From Osmia lignaria lignaria (taxonomy: Eukaryota; Arthropoda; Insecta; Hymenoptera; Megachilidae): 64,000 bases of DNA. A program made the translations under genes and the position numbers. Shown here one piece after another: positions 22,530 to 36,045 of this stretch. The notes under the pieces are model-generated. The model had not been told where the DNA came from and did not search any database. It worked only from the letters and a program-made list of their open reading frames with translations. The DNA lies in NCBI RefSeq assembly GCF_051020975.1, contig NC_135037.1, positions 7,812,001-7,876,000 of the forward strand, read 5' to 3'. Every line of letters starts with the position of its first letter. Position 1 is the stretch's first letter.

Positions 22530-25398
22530 CTTCGCGGAGGTAGCCAGGTTCTATGGAGTCTGCTTAAGTATTTTTCGTAAGTTTCTATCAAGATATCGAC
22601 TGACGGACTTTACTTTGATCCTCCTTTAATTTGAATTCAACATAATGATCCAGTGGCGAACAGACAGACACAAGGTCAATTGAAATCTTCGGGTACGTCT
22701 GAAAGGTAGACACTTGAAGATAGAATTGAGACGGTCTTAATGGATGTCAGGTTAACGAAGTTCTCCGAGGATGGACCCTTAATGTTGTTCTTCGACATTC
22801 GTGTCATGCGAGCTGTCGTCCTAGGTGATGGATTCTTCAGGATCGTTCTTGTTCCTCGGTTGGAAACTTCGTTGATTTTCAGCCGGTCAGTTGGAGACCG
22901 TCTGACCGTCTACTTCTGGCTAATGCACCATTGTGCATTACGCGTGCTACCTCTTTTCCCACCTTCTTCCTCTCGACCACCTCCTGAATCGGTTTTGCCT
23001 CCACTACTTCGTGTTCCCTCTATCCGATCCCTCGGAGCATCTTGGTTCCTCCCGTGCGGGGAGATAGCCAAGGGTACATCCACCTAGCCTCATCGAAACA
23101 TCGTCGTCGACAGAAATTGTTTCTCTGATGACGTCTGTTCGTACTGACCACGCTTCCGGTTCCGCTCTTAGCTCTTTTCGGATCAAGGTTAACTTCTGTG
23201 GTCGCTGAACGGGGATATCTTCGCCTTTTCAAATGGAATTTTTTCATTTTTAATTTTTCTATCTTAGAATTTTACAAGTTTAAAATAAAGGTTTAGAAAA
23301 ATTCACCCTCGTTCTTACTTATTGTTAGTTACACTAAACAATGGATTTAGTTTTAATTTTAGAATGTATCTTGTCACCTGTTTTTACCATTTCATTGCGA
23401 ATAGATGTGGGTCAAGAAGAAACTCGTTTGTTGCACTGTTTTGTTCCTTTATTCGGCATACATCGCCGCCTTGGAATCGTCAGGTTGACGTTCTCGTAAT
23501 CTTGAATCTACATTTGAAACATTTGGAATTCGTAACGTCACTTCAGATGGTCGGATTAGCTGTACCAATTCTCTCCTTGAAACTATGCCATCTTGTAAAC
23601 ATCGTGTTACATGTTAATCAACTAAATAATTAACACTGAAGAGAATCTTGGGAAAAAAGTCCATTTCTTTATTATACACATACCTTGGTTTTTGATTCAA
23701 TTTTGAATAAACATTTTATTCAACATATTGGAATTATAGAATGCTCCAAGCTTTTGAGCAAAAGTGTGCCTATTTCATTAAAGATCCAACTCCAAATATT
23801 TATTTTGAAATTAGGAGTAGAAAATTTAGAATTCGTAATAAGGTTTCCCCGTGTTCCATAACAGTTAGTCATCTGGATTTTTTATTTATTTTAGAGTATA
23901 AATTTAATTTTAACATTATCGTACACGAAAACCTTGGAAATGAAAAATTTTAATTTCTTCTTTAAATGAAAAAAATCAAAGGAAGACAACTGATTGATAT
24001 TCCCCATGAGTAAACAATGATCATGAGGATGTGAACTTCTTTTTCCTCAAACCACCACCGTACAACCACCTATTTCGACCCCAATTTCATTGTCCAAAAG
24101 ACCCGAGGCATACGTAAACAGTGAGCACCGTTGAAATCGTCATCTCTGGTAGGCCAGAGTCGAGGTGCCGTTTAAATGTGGCAATTTGTTGATAAAATAA
24201 TCACGAGTGACTGTCTTATCTTCTACGGCTGGAGCCTATTTCATACAGGGCCGTCACCAGTGGCCACCTACAACGATAAATTAAAGAGATTGTATTATAT
24301 CAATTCCATGGTTGACCTGTCTTGGTCCGATAATCACGTTTTGTTGGCCTGGTCAATTGTGACGAATTGCCAATTACGTTTGTTCGTTCATGCTCGATGA
24401 TCTTGAGTATTTTTCTAGACCTTCGGCAGCTACCTTGTTCCATAGAAATTCGGTCAATGTTACGTTGTTCCAGTTGATTAGCAATTTTTTAAAAATAAAT
24501 ATTAATCATGGCCCCAAGCCTGGTCGTTCGAAGGAACAGAAACGAAGGATCCAGGGGGGGAAGTTTCTTGAATAGGACCATTCCTCTTATGGAGAATCAT
24601 GGGACTCATAAGTTGAATCTAGGATTCAACTACGGCCCTGTCACTCAAGTTGGCCGTATGACGTCGTCAAGTGAGTAATGCTCGTAATTCGAGCAATGCT
24701 ATAAAATATTCGATTCAAAGCTATAACAGACCTGTTGTTTTCGTGTTCCACCGGCACATCCGTTATCCACGCGTGTTTGAACTCGGAGCAGAAGGAAACG
24801 ACCCTCGAGTGTCTCTCTCAGACTTTAATCAGCTCTGATTGATCGTCTTATTACAAATCTCCCTATGATTTTCGGTGTTATTAATTTAAAACAATCTAAA
24901 ATAATTTACAGAAATTGATTTTTCTATTACACTTACCAATTATAAATTGCGAGCACTCTTCTTTGGAATAAATACATTAAAACGAGAAACACTTCAGGAT
25001 AATTAGAAAAAAAAAAAAAAAAATTCCAAAGATTACCCTAATTTTCAGGAAAAAATGGAATACTTTATTTTTTGTTTCGACGAGATTTTAAGGGTACAAT
25101 TTCGAAATGAAAATGTGAGTCACGTGTCGGAAGCGCTTTATAATATAAATCATAATTATTATAATGAATTATTTTAATTATTTACAAGGACCTCGTATTC
25201 CTGGAAGGATAATTCTGTTCCTGCGTAGGGGATGTACAAGCATCCGTGAGTTGGATGGATCTGTAAAAATAATTCCTTTTCATAATCTTGCCCAGAAAGA
25301 AATTTCTAAGAAAAAGAAATTGAAAAGATCTAATCTTCAACTGCAGTAGAATTTTTATCATCGGTCTTAATTGATATCGCAATAAAGGAAGGCTAAAA
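22530..25398. other. Intergenic region upstream of SLC46-like gene
   Basis: Contains the promoter of the minus-strand transporter somewhere beyond 22530. Open frames are short, mutually overlapping and without recognisable domains. A poly(A) run at about 25009-25022 may mark a retroposed piece but no target duplication was seen. No gene is supported. Confidence 0.5.
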
Positions 25399-26527
25399 TT
25401 AAATGATGCTTCTTGAATTCGTTTCTCGTCGATTCGAATTAAAATCCGCTTTGAGCTGGAAACACGAATTTCCCGTACGATAAAAGGAATAGTAAACTCC
25501 GACCTTGCCAACTGTTTGGGATCCATCATGGAAAACACGACCGACATACAGAGGTTCTCCACCAGAAGTCTGTCCTGCGACTACCGCGTTACTTGGAACG
25601 CTTCCATTGCTGCAGACCTCCCATGAAAATTCAGATCTGCACAAAACCTGTTAAAATAAAAATAATTTTCATGAAGAATTACATTTTTTCAACGCTCCAT
25701 CGTATCAGTTATTACAGTTTTTAACGTTACGGAGAAACGATGATTGTACAGATAAGCCATAAGTCTTTCTGTTGATCCATCGATAGAGTGGCTCTATTTA
25801 AAGTGGATTGTTTGAAGAGTAACTTCCTTATCTCTTCTCGGAATTTCAGATCACATATTTTCAATTAAAGAAGTATAAACGATTCTAAGAAATAACATAC
25901 CGTTGTACAAATGTATGTGCCGAGCATAGAAATTAATAACAAAATAAATATAACTTGTCTTGCACAAAATTAAGAACAACTGTGTTTTTTAAAATGTTTT
26001 CCAACTCTCGAGGCAATCGCGTGTTGAACAAAGCCCAAAGCTGGACGCAAATAGTAAAAAACAGTATCCCTATTCTGTAAAACAGCCTTGCCTTGACACG
26101 AAATCTCGATTTCGTATTGCGTGCGTTAATAGGCTGATTAGTTACAGCAGGAGATCAAGTGTATCTCAGAAGTATTTTGTTATTTATTAAATCGATTCAC
26201 ATATCCGCGTTAAAACTTAATCGTTTTAACTCTCCCGGCGAAGATAAAGAAAAGAAAAACGATGATACCGTTCGTTTTTTACACAACGATCAGATTAGAT
26301 TACAAAAGGAACGTTAAAAAATTATGTTGCTTACTTCGAAATCATGTTTGCCATATTCCTTGCCCTCGTAACACACGTAAGCGATATTTTTCTCAGGTAT
26401 CACTTTGGCCGGAAGCATATCACCTTCGTGGTAGGCCCTGCCGACGTAAATGGTGGTACCATCACTGTCGTGACCTGCACTGACCGCAGTATCCGGTACC
26501 CCTTGTCGTGCATTTCGGTGAACCCAT
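25399..26527 (-). CDS. DM9-domain protein (5' end not resolved)
   Basis: Minus-strand exons 26527-26335 and 25647-25399 join in phase 0. Exon one reads WVHRNARQGVPDTAVSAG, then GTTIYVGRAYHEGDMLPAKV and YVCYEGKEYGKHDFE, a complete DM9 repeat (W...VP..AV.AG....IYVGRA.H.G...PAKV). Exon two starts a second repeat: EFSWEVCSNGSVPSNAVVAG and LYVGRVFHDGSQTVGKVGVY, but it ends without the GKE...YEVL terminus and the tail (RRETNSRSII) is unrelated. DM9 proteins are insect and mollusc proteins, some acting as mannose-binding lectins or responding to infection. Here the role is unknown. The reading frame enters exon one after two bases of a split codon; a possible first exon near 27290-27300 (ATG CCA G) does not fit that phase, so the start is open. 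Confidence 0.75.
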
Positions 26528-27600
26528 CTGTAAGCTTAAATCGGATTAATTATTTCACTTCTACCAGCTGAATTTTAATTTTCAAGTTAATTATACGAGC
26601 AGGGGTGGGTTTTGTCTTTGAGAGACCTTCGTTCGTTAAGGGCGAGGACCAAGAACATTCGTTGAATGAATGCAGAAGTTATGTAACATAAATTATCGAT
26701 ATCCAATTTGTTTACAAAATACGTAATTATTAATTACAATTATTAATAATTAATTATTAATGTTATAGGAATATACTATTAATTGTGTAAACTTAAGATA
26801 TTTCTTAACAAAACTGTTCCAGAACTTAGTTTGCCGACTGATAAGAAAAGAAAGCTTGTGCGACGCGTTGCACCCATGTTTACTCTTCATTTTGAATTTC
26901 TAGATTCGTGCATCACGGAAAAAATTATAAGTTGCATTAATATTATATTATTTATGCAAGGTTTGATCACTTATAAAAGTTATGTATAATATCTTCTTGA
27001 GGAAAAAGTTTAAGTTGAAAAATAGAATAATTGTATTTTGAATAATTGCAATTATAGTACACCTTATTACACACCGTTGTTTTGCCGGCCGCATTCTACG
27101 TTTTAATAATTATAATTAATAATTTTTGAACGTCTATAATGATAATAAGTGGAATAAAATAAATAGAATAATTTGTTTAATAAATTAAATTAATTTGCAA
27201 ATTCCAAAGTTATTAAATATTTACAGTGTGTAATAGGTAAATTTCTATAAATTTGTTTAATTGATTAAATAAATCGTATAATTTACCTGGCATCTTGAAA
27301 CCTGATTCGGTTGGAACTTCAAAAACGAATGATACTTATCTTTTTCCTGCACCTGGTTAAAAACAGGTGTAATCTTATCGTATATCTGGAGTAATATTTG
27401 TATTCTGTTTAAGTCGTTGACGACTTAAAGTCGTGTCACACTTTTCCCGAAATAAAGAGTAAATTGATTAATGATATCATTTTGAAACGATCTTTCCAAT
27501 AACTCATGTTGAATTAAATTACAGCGAAAACAATTAAAAACATACATAACTGTAGATAATTTTTATAAATATTGTTGTAACCTTTTACTGTAAATTCAAA
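26528..27600. other. AT-rich spacer between DM9 gene and Ltn1
   Basis: Very AT-rich with simple TTAAT repeats near 26720-26780. It should contain the first exon and promoter of the DM9 gene, but none could be assigned with consistent phase. Confidence 0.45.
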
Positions 27601-27606
27601 TTTATT
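27601..27606 (-). terminator. Polyadenylation signal of Ltn1
   Basis: The reverse strand reads AATAAA 100 bases after the Ltn1 stop codon. Confidence 0.55.
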
Positions 27607-27705
27607 AATATTCTGTATAATATGCAACAGATATATGTATATGGTTTATGCACCGCATGATTGCATTTACTATGTACAAGGAACAAATTTAAATAAGCAT
27701 GTAGA

Positions 27706-30700
27706 TTAAAATATGTTCCTGCATATGGGACACGTGGATTTCTGACTTGTACTAAACCATTTGTACTGAAAGAAAAGAATGAACAATTCATATAAAGTTT
27801 AATAGAAATTATGAATACTAATTATGTGAATAAACATACCAGGCATGCAGTATGGAATTTCTTTCGACATGTGTGACACGATAATTTTGGTATCTGGTAT
27901 GTGTTTATGTGAAAAATACTGAAACAAATGTAACACTCTTCTACACCAGCGAATTTCTTGTCTAAATTCTTTTTCCATAATACTAGTCCATCCCACACTG
28001 ATCCGTTCTATAAAAAGAATAAAAAGTTAAAATATTAGAATATATGTTTGGATGAATTTATCTAATTTTCGTGAATTATTACTTGATGAGTGAGGAATAT
28101 GGATAACTGCATATGACAATTCCGCCAATTGGCAGTACCACCAGCGTGTTGGCCAGGTTCGACTGTAACTGGTCCCAGTGGATAATTCGGTGATAGAACA
28201 ATATTAAATTCTAATTTAGTGTCGTCCATTTGATATAAGGCAACAACCTCGCGAAACGTTGGATGAACCTTTACTTGCATATTTTCAATATTTTGTAACT
28301 TATTATTAAGCAGTTCTTCTTGGCACAACATGGGGCTAACATAATGAGTTGTGATTTTGTCTACTGCAGCACTAACTCTGCTGTCAGCAGTGCTCCACCA
28401 TTGTCTCACCAACACTGGCAAATATCTTAAACTGTTTGTGTATAACCAGCATACTATATGGTCTAATCTCCATTCGGTCCAACTCTCTGTAGAATATAAT
28501 AAATAAATGAACTCCAAAAAGAATTTTATTTGAAAGAAAAATAGTTGGACTATTACCTCCAAAATCGAGAGATGGTTCAGTGGAAAATATTTCTACCACT
28601 TTTGAACTTTTGTTCTTATTATCTTGAAGCATTTCCACTGGCATTAAACGAAATATGTTATTCAACAAACTAGAGAAAACGTTGTTCCTGAAATCATTCA
28701 TGGATAAGAAATCTTTAATATATATTCATTGAACATCTAGAAATTGTTCATAAAATAGTACAAAAATATTTACTTTAGTCTTTCAGCATATTGGTAGAGC
28801 AAATCACCATGCGCATTTTTGCACATTTCTAGGATAATAGCCCATGTTAATAAATATCCTACAGTGTATGTATAAGAATCTGTGTATGGCTGAATGGTAC
28901 AACTGACTGTATCGCATAATCTATAAAATATTATACGTTATTATATAGATTAACATTCTATATACATTATTGAGCATAGTAAGCCTCCCAGGAAAATTGG
29001 TGACTATCCCGGAAGTCTACTTTGCTCGATGTTGTAAACGTATTAGAAAAAAAATTACTTGAAATCCATCAGAATAGTATTCACGATATTTTGCGTGTTT
29101 TGAAGTACATCCTCCATTTTCCTAATGTTCAAATTATTTACATCGAAGTTTTCCGACTCTACAAAAACTTTGTCTAGTCGAACAAGTTCTGGTACTGCAT
29201 GTTTTAAGACATGATAAGCACCCAACTGTATGCTGGCTACAGGAGATTGAAGTAATTGCAATGATAATTGAACAGTATCCGTTAACGATAGTGATTGATC
29301 TATGAAAATGATGTCCCCGTTTAACATTTTCACTGCTTTTCCTAAGTAATCTAACAGTACAACCTGTTTCAAAACTGCTTTCTCATTGTATAAATCTGTA
29401 AAACGAAATCAATTATATTTTAATCTGATATTTAATTTACAAATAATTAATATACCTGTATAAGGTATCCAAGTCCGAATAATTCCAGTCTGTATATCAG
29501 AAGCAAACACTTGTTTCCATTCATCCAATACCGTTGGTGGCAAATCTGCTACTTCTTCCTGTTCATGTTTGTTAATTAAATTCTGGAGCGCATAATAAAG
29601 TTGACAAACGGCTACTGCAAACACAGATACCTGTAACATTAAAAAAGAAAACGAATAAATATTAATTATTGTCAGTAGTTGTTTAAATAATGTGGAATAT
29701 TGAATGCAAACCTTAAAATCATTAGCGTTTTGTTTTAATTTAGTAACTGAAAGTTGCCACAGAACCAGAGAGATTAGAATAAAATTCCAATGGTTCGGGG
29801 TTAATTTGGTAGGTGCGTTTTTAATAAGTTCTGTTAACAATCGTAAAAGCTCCAATGGTAAACTTAACTTTTCCCATGATATTTCAGAAATATCACTACA
29901 AAAATAATATATACTTTTTATATTTAATTTAATAAATTTTATATCATTTAATGAATCCATATATTACCAATCGAAGAGTAATAACGAAGGGTTTTCCTTT
30001 TCATAAGCCATTACTTTTTCTAAAATATTTAAGTAGCTTGTATTATCTTCCTGATTGATGAAGACATTTCTTGCTGCTATCAAAGCATAGACATCGTTAT
30101 CCATCGATATTGATATATCGTCAGAATGTTGCAATTTAGATAGACACTGTATCGCTTGTAAAGTCATTTCATTATTCTCAGTAAACATATCATTAATTTT
30201 ATAATGTTTAAATATTTGCTTAGGTTCTTTGCCCAAATGTAATTCAATGCAACAAAAATGTAATATATAAGATAACATACATCCATACTTCGAACTATTC
30301 CTATAAATATATAGAAAAGGAATAATGTTTTATAAAATAATCAGTGATTGATGATATAAATACTTACATTCTAATATGATCAAAAATATCGTCGACTGTT
30401 TCTTCATTAATGTACATTTGTTGTAACCGTTTAAAACTATCTTGTACAGTCATCAGAACTTTATTCACGTTACTGTAACATTTGGTCTGCAATAAATTAA
30501 TAATTGATGAAGTATGAACGTCGTTATTATAGAAATTGAACTTTTTATTGGGCTACACTTACAGATTTGTAATGAGAGGAATAAATTTGTCCCAGTATAA
30601 TTGAATGTATAACGTTTATCAATAAACTTGTCACTCCCGGTAAATTCAGACTATGTATTAATACTTTCTCGTCATCAGATTCTTCTTCTCTGATTTTATT

Positions 30701-33700
30701 AGTAGATATTGAGCATAGATTACTTAGTAAGTTTATATTAAATAATGCCCATTTTAAACAGTTCTCGGTATTGTCTACTATCGCATTATTGGTTAATTCA
30801 ATAGACGTACACTTTTGATAAATTTCTATCTTTTGATCCAGAGATGATACATACAGTTTACCACTTATCACCTCACCATATACAATTATTCCAGTTACCT
30901 CAGCCATCCATACTGTTATATCATTATCTATCAGGAATGCTAACATAATTTCTTTCGTATACTCCTCGTTTGTGTAAATGTTATTATCAATCATAATCTC
31001 AACAAAATCGACTGCTGTGTTCACTATCACTTCCTTAACATGTTCCTCATTTCTGGAAATTGATATACAAATTATAAATCACGAAATAAAAGAATCTTAA
31101 GGATAATAAGAACTTTCTTACGAATTATAAATTTTTCTCCACATAGAAATCGCAAATTTCTTAGTCAAATCAATAAATTCTGTGGGCGAAAGTTTCTGAA
31201 TGGCTTCAAAAAGACCTTTCTTCCACACCTCTCTCATTGTATCAATAAAATTGGAATTATTACTGAAACAATTTTGTGAAAGCAATTCGAAAAGTGTTTC
31301 CAATATTTGTGTAGCTCCAGGTATTGACTGTTTATGAATCCACGTTAATGGAACAATGGAAGAAATTAATTTTGCGAAATCTAATAAACATGTTTCGTTT
31401 ATTTCGTGAAGTGAATTGCATAGTATAGATATAACTTCATTAAGTCCTTCTTTCTTTATCAATAAATCTAAAATATGCATAAATTTTTGAATGTCATATT
31501 AAGAATTTCTTTTTTAAATTTTTAAATAAATAATAAATACTTACTGCCATCATCAGAGGGTTCAAAGGCTAACAGAATAAGTTTCTGATTATTTTCTAAG
31601 TCAGTATAATTACCGGAAGCAATTTCTTTTGCCACTTCTATTAATAAGCTAGTTATTTTCGACTGAGAGCACCAATTTTTTATTATCATATCATTTCTAT
31701 GCTTTTTGGAGAGAGCACATTGTATGATGCTTCTTGATGTTACAATATCTTCCAACTGAAATTGAATAAACATATATCGTTTAATTGTACGTATTTACAT
31801 AAAAATATGTATTTTACCTGTGTCAGTGACTTCAAAATTTCGTTCTTCTCCGAATCATTCATGTACTTCATAAAATTGAATATTAATTCTACTATGTGTT
31901 CAGTTTCTTTTGATGGTTCCAATAACCAGTTTCGTAAGATTTGCTCATAAAAATTGGAAAAGTTTATTTGCGTTTTAAGTGATTCTGACAGATTCTTGAA
32001 AAGATCTTCACTTTCAAAACATATTATGAGTTTGTTTAAATGTACAATATATTTATTTTCACATTCTTTAATGATTTGATTGAAATATTTGATGCATAGA
32101 GAGTTGACAAAGTTATTGAGTTCAGAAATGAATTGAGTATCAATATCAGTGCTGATAATTTCTGTTTGAGGTTGAATTATCTCATCTTCCTCTGAATTGG
32201 AGAATTTTACTTTAAGATTTTTACGACCGTGTGCAGGCGCGGTTTTTAATATAATTAAGAATTCAATCTGAGAATTGTTTGTGTCCACAATATTGAACGT
32301 TTCTGAGTGTTGACGTGCATCTATGAGTAAATTGAATAATTTATCAAGTTCGGACCAAAATTTTTGCATTATAATAGGATATGATTTATAATCTTCATTG
32401 TGCCGGTTTTTACTCCAATATCGTACTAAATGAGTAATCTTAGAGAAAAAGGTCTGTTTCATAGGACTATTTTCCTTTAAACACATTTCTAAAACTGGTA
32501 TCAGCTGAAATGATTAATTATTAACATTAATCTAAGATATCTCATGGTAATATTTATAAGACGATGTAAAATAAAAACCTGTTCTTTGAGAAGTGCATTG
32601 CTTAAATCTTGATTATTAACATTCAGAAGAATAGAATAACGTAGACATTCAATAAATGATGTCATTACTGCAAACATTTCTGAACGACTTGTCTGTACGC
32701 TTTTTACAGAAAACCTGAGAAATAAATACGTTTCAGTATATTCTGCGACATGAAGAATATCGCGATGCACAGCATTTAAATGATTAACTAATTGATTTAC
32801 CCTTGTCGCATATTACTGAAGAAATCCATATACAAATGATGAGGATCAATATTCAGCTTTGGAAATTGGCTAACAAATGGTAACAAATTTGGATAAACTA
32901 CGCTAGCGCAACATTGTCCTCCACTTCTTAGAACACGCCATAACTTCGGTAATACTAATTTTTCTACACTTACTAGACTATACCAGTCCTGAAAAGAAAA
33001 TAATTATATGTAATTCGATATCATTAATTATAAAAATACAACGTTTACCTGTATTTTATTTATAGTGACAAGCACAGATTCCCATACAGCAGACAGTAAT
33101 GCAGGTTCTGCTTCATCAAGATTATTCATAATAGTTGTTACAGCTTTCTTCTTTTCATCTTGTAACAACATATCTGCATTCTCAATGATTGATGTTAATA
33201 CATTGAAAAATGCTGTTTTAACTGGAAAAGCATCATACTTAACTAACTTCCAGAATTTGTTGTTACTTATAATTTTACGATGAATATCAATCATTTTTTC
33301 AATTTCTTTAAGAGGGACTTTCCTTAGAAAAACACTATATCCTTGTAAACTAGCTACCAGCACCCTTTGATATTTTGTTTCCATCTCTTCTGCATTGAGG
33401 TTCCTAATAACAAGCAATATGTTAGTACATATTCGTAATCATAGCTTCTTTCATTCTCCAGAAAAATACGAAACATACTTTTGTATAGATAAAGATTGTG
33501 CAGTTTGTACAGTAATGTTATCACAGATATATGTCAAGATTTCACACTGGCAATGCACAATGGCATCGATAACTTTCTTTTCTGGAAATGTCTCCTACAT
33601 ACAAAAAGTTTTAGATCATAAAATGCATATTAATTGCATTATTTTCTTATCAGCAATCATAATAAATTACATTAAATGAATTAGTAGCAGCTGATGCTGC

Positions 33701-34507
33701 AGGAGGATATGTATCATGCTGTGAAGTAAACCAAGCCCCAGCAACTTGCTTGAAATACATTGCTATGCCTCTTCCAACACGTTTTACAACAGCTGCATGA
33801 GCTAACTGTGCAGCTTCTCTTACTCTGTGTTCCACGTCTATAGCTAAGGCACAATACAACCGTGGCCAAAATGGTAACATTCCTTCAACAGCTGATAATT
33901 CTGCTTCTTTACACAAAGTAGCAAATTCTTGCAAAGCCTGAAAATGTAATATTTTATTTTGATTAGTATTTCTGTATTCAATTAGAACAATCATATCTTA
34001 CCTTGCACTTTGTTGTTGTATCTTTCTTATTCATTTTCTTCAATACTAGTTGAAAATTGCTATCAACATTGTTGAATTCAACCTCATTTGTGTTGCAAAG
34101 TGATAAACCTGGTAATACAGGTACATATCCCCCATCCTTAACAGCTGAGAAACCAACAAAGTTTGGTATTGAACTGCCAAGAAGTTCTGCACTTCTGCTG
34201 CTGTTAGATGGCTAAAAAAGAATATACCAATATTGTTTTTGTTTATTTGACAGATCATATGTCAAACAATATAAACAAATCTTAACAACACTTCTTAACA
34301 ACACTATAAAGAATTCATTGTAAAGAATGAAGCATATATTTGTCTGTAGAAGTGTGAAAAAATGATAGACTAATGAAAATTTGGGTAATAATGAAGTTTA
34401 ACCTACAACATTCTTTCTATTTCATAAACTTATATTTTATCATCGATATAATTTTATCTTACTCTTGCATTATTTTTCGTTCGCTGAGCTTGTTTATTCT
34501 TCCCCAT
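27706..34507 (-). CDS. Ltn1: E3 ubiquitin-protein ligase Listerin
   Basis: Twenty-one minus-strand coding exons join in phase to 1702 residues: 34507-34463, 34211-34002, 33937-33671, 33594-33479, 33403-33049, 32988-32801, 32714-32579, 32504-31818, 31755-31545, 31467-31122, 31052-30563, 30486-30368, 30300-29968, 29895-29712, 29630-29456, 29395-29059, 28920-28774, 28687-28557, 28486-28083, 28007-27840, 27765-27706. The N-terminus (MGKNKQAQRTKNNA, GFSAVKDGGYVPV, ALQEFATLC) and C-terminus are typical of Listerin. The final two exons encode the RWD-linked RING: CYICFSI, then SCHTCRKKFHTACLYKWF and STCPIC, with all eight zinc ligands (C4HC3). Between them lie HEAT/ARM-like helical repeats. Listerin binds stalled 60S subunits in ribosome quality control and ubiquitylates nascent chains. 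Length is close to the human protein. Nothing is broken. Confidence 0.96.
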
Positions 34508-35349
34508 GATAATTAATATAGGAACAAGAAATGCTTGAACGTCACATAAATTTTGATCATTCCTTGTATAAACGTTGTAACAGCTGATCTCTTATTGCTA
34601 TATGCAGTGCTACATGTGGCTATATGTACTTATACCACAGTTCACCAGAGTCCATAACTGCGAAAAGACCAGTTTTCGTTCTTTACGCATCTCCAGTACG
34701 CATCTTTGCCCTGATTGGCGATACTCCCACTCCCATACGTTTGCGCACAGCGTCGCTGAAGCGCCTCCACGTGGTGCATCTATGCAAAAATGCATCATTT
34801 AGAGTGTATGACGGGTAGCACGGTTTTTTACTCACGTGTATCATTTTGTATTCTTCCTATTCAACCGTACTATTGTTTCACCCCGTATATTAAACTCGCG
34901 GTTAATAAAGTGGGAAGCAATTAGCGGAATGGGAGTTTCGAGGCTCGTTAAGTTCCCCCACCATCTTCCAACCTGCGCGGCTTAGTTATGAACTCTCGTG
35001 GAATGAAATATATATATAGTTATATGACTATTTTTTTTTGAATCAGAATATTATATTTTGTGGAATTTAATGAAGAATTAAAATTAACTTGTGTGTTATT
35101 TTTGTTCCTGTATGCATTTCGATATTAGACCATTTTTAAAGAATAATATACATGAAAACTTTATTAGACATTTTAGAGAAGGAATAATAAAACACGATGA
35201 TATATCGAGTATACATACTTCTATATTGGGCATTAAATTAGGCAGTATTATTTTAAACCAAGTAAGAAATTGTTAAATGTATGTAAATTTCTTTTTAGTT
35301 ATAAAATAAAAATACAATTAAGTTTTTTATTACAGGTTAAATAACCATC
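34508..35349. promoter_or_regulatory. Shared upstream region of Ltn1 and PIG-F
   Basis: The two start codons are divergent and 842 bases apart, with a GC-richer core around 34650-34780. The PIG-F ATG is preceded by an AG acceptor (TATTACAG at 35328-35335), so part of this stretch is a 5' UTR intron. A bidirectional promoter is likely from layout; no core element is decisive. Confidence 0.5.
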
Positions 35350-36045
35350 ATGATCGTTGGAAACAAATTGGGCCAAAGACTGTTATTGTCATACTGTTCA
35401 TTCACTTGCATTTATTTTCCTGGTATTCTGATATTACTGAAATTAAATGACAACTTGTACAATGTGGGAAAGTACAAATTCATTCCAGTATTGTTGATTT
35501 TACTTTTCGCAGAAGTAATAAAGTTACTGTTCCCTATTTTTCATTCTGAGTCAACAATCATAGGGAGGACTGAATTAAGGACATCAAAGACCAAAAGGAC
35601 ATGGTCCAGATATTTGAAGGAAGTTTTTAAATTCATGTTAGTTGGGTTTCTTTTATCTCTTGCATATTACATTGTAATTATATTGTTTGGTGCACCTGTA
35701 ATGGCACACCATGAAGAAACCACCATGCTCACAATTACATTAACTAGCCTTACATTCATTCCTGCAAGTCTGCACTTAGGTGTAGATGGTGCAGTAGAAA
35801 TCCTAACAGGGATGCAATCACAGAAAGGCAATGTTTTGGTGGATGCCATAAGAACAAATATTCAAGCAACCCTTTTGGGTACATGGTTAGGTGCTTTTGT
35901 AATTCCATTAGATTGGGATAGACCCTGGCAAGTTTGGCCAATTCCATGTGTAATGGGTGCTCTTCTTGGCTACACTGTTGCACATTTTATTACTCTTATA
36001 AAGACATTACCTATGTTAAGATTAGGTAAAAAGGTCCATAGATAA
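35350..36045 (+). CDS. PIG-F: GPI biosynthesis protein PIG-F
   Basis: A single coding exon gives a 231-residue, strongly hydrophobic protein. It has several membrane spans (LLLSYCSFTCIYFPGILILL, FIPVLLILLFAEVIKLLF, FMLVGFLLSLAYYIVIILFG) and the family signature ATLLGTWLGAFVIPLDWDR followed by PWQVWPIPC. PIG-F is the non-catalytic partner of PIG-O and PIG-G, the ethanolamine-phosphate transferases of GPI-anchor assembly in the ER membrane. Length matches the family. The start is the first ATG after a probable 5' UTR splice acceptor and gives the expected short N-terminus. AATAAA follows at about 36325-36330. Confidence 0.95.
   Translation: MIVGNKLGQRLLLSYCSFTCIYFPGILILLKLNDNLYNVGKYKFIPVLLILLFAEVIKLLFPIFHSESTIIGRTELRTSKTKRTWSRYLKEVFKFMLVGFLLSLAYYIVIILFGAPVMAHHEETTMLTITLTSLTFIPASLHLGVDGAVEILTGMQSQKGNVLVDAIRTNIQATLLGTWLGAFVIPLDWDRPWQVWPIPCVMGALLGYTVAHFITLIKTLPMLRLGKKVHR

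Noticed and set aside
27290..27300. ATG CCA G before a donor as first exon of the DM9 gene
   Set aside because: It ends in phase 1, but the next exon needs two preceding bases of a codon, so joining breaks the DM9 frame.
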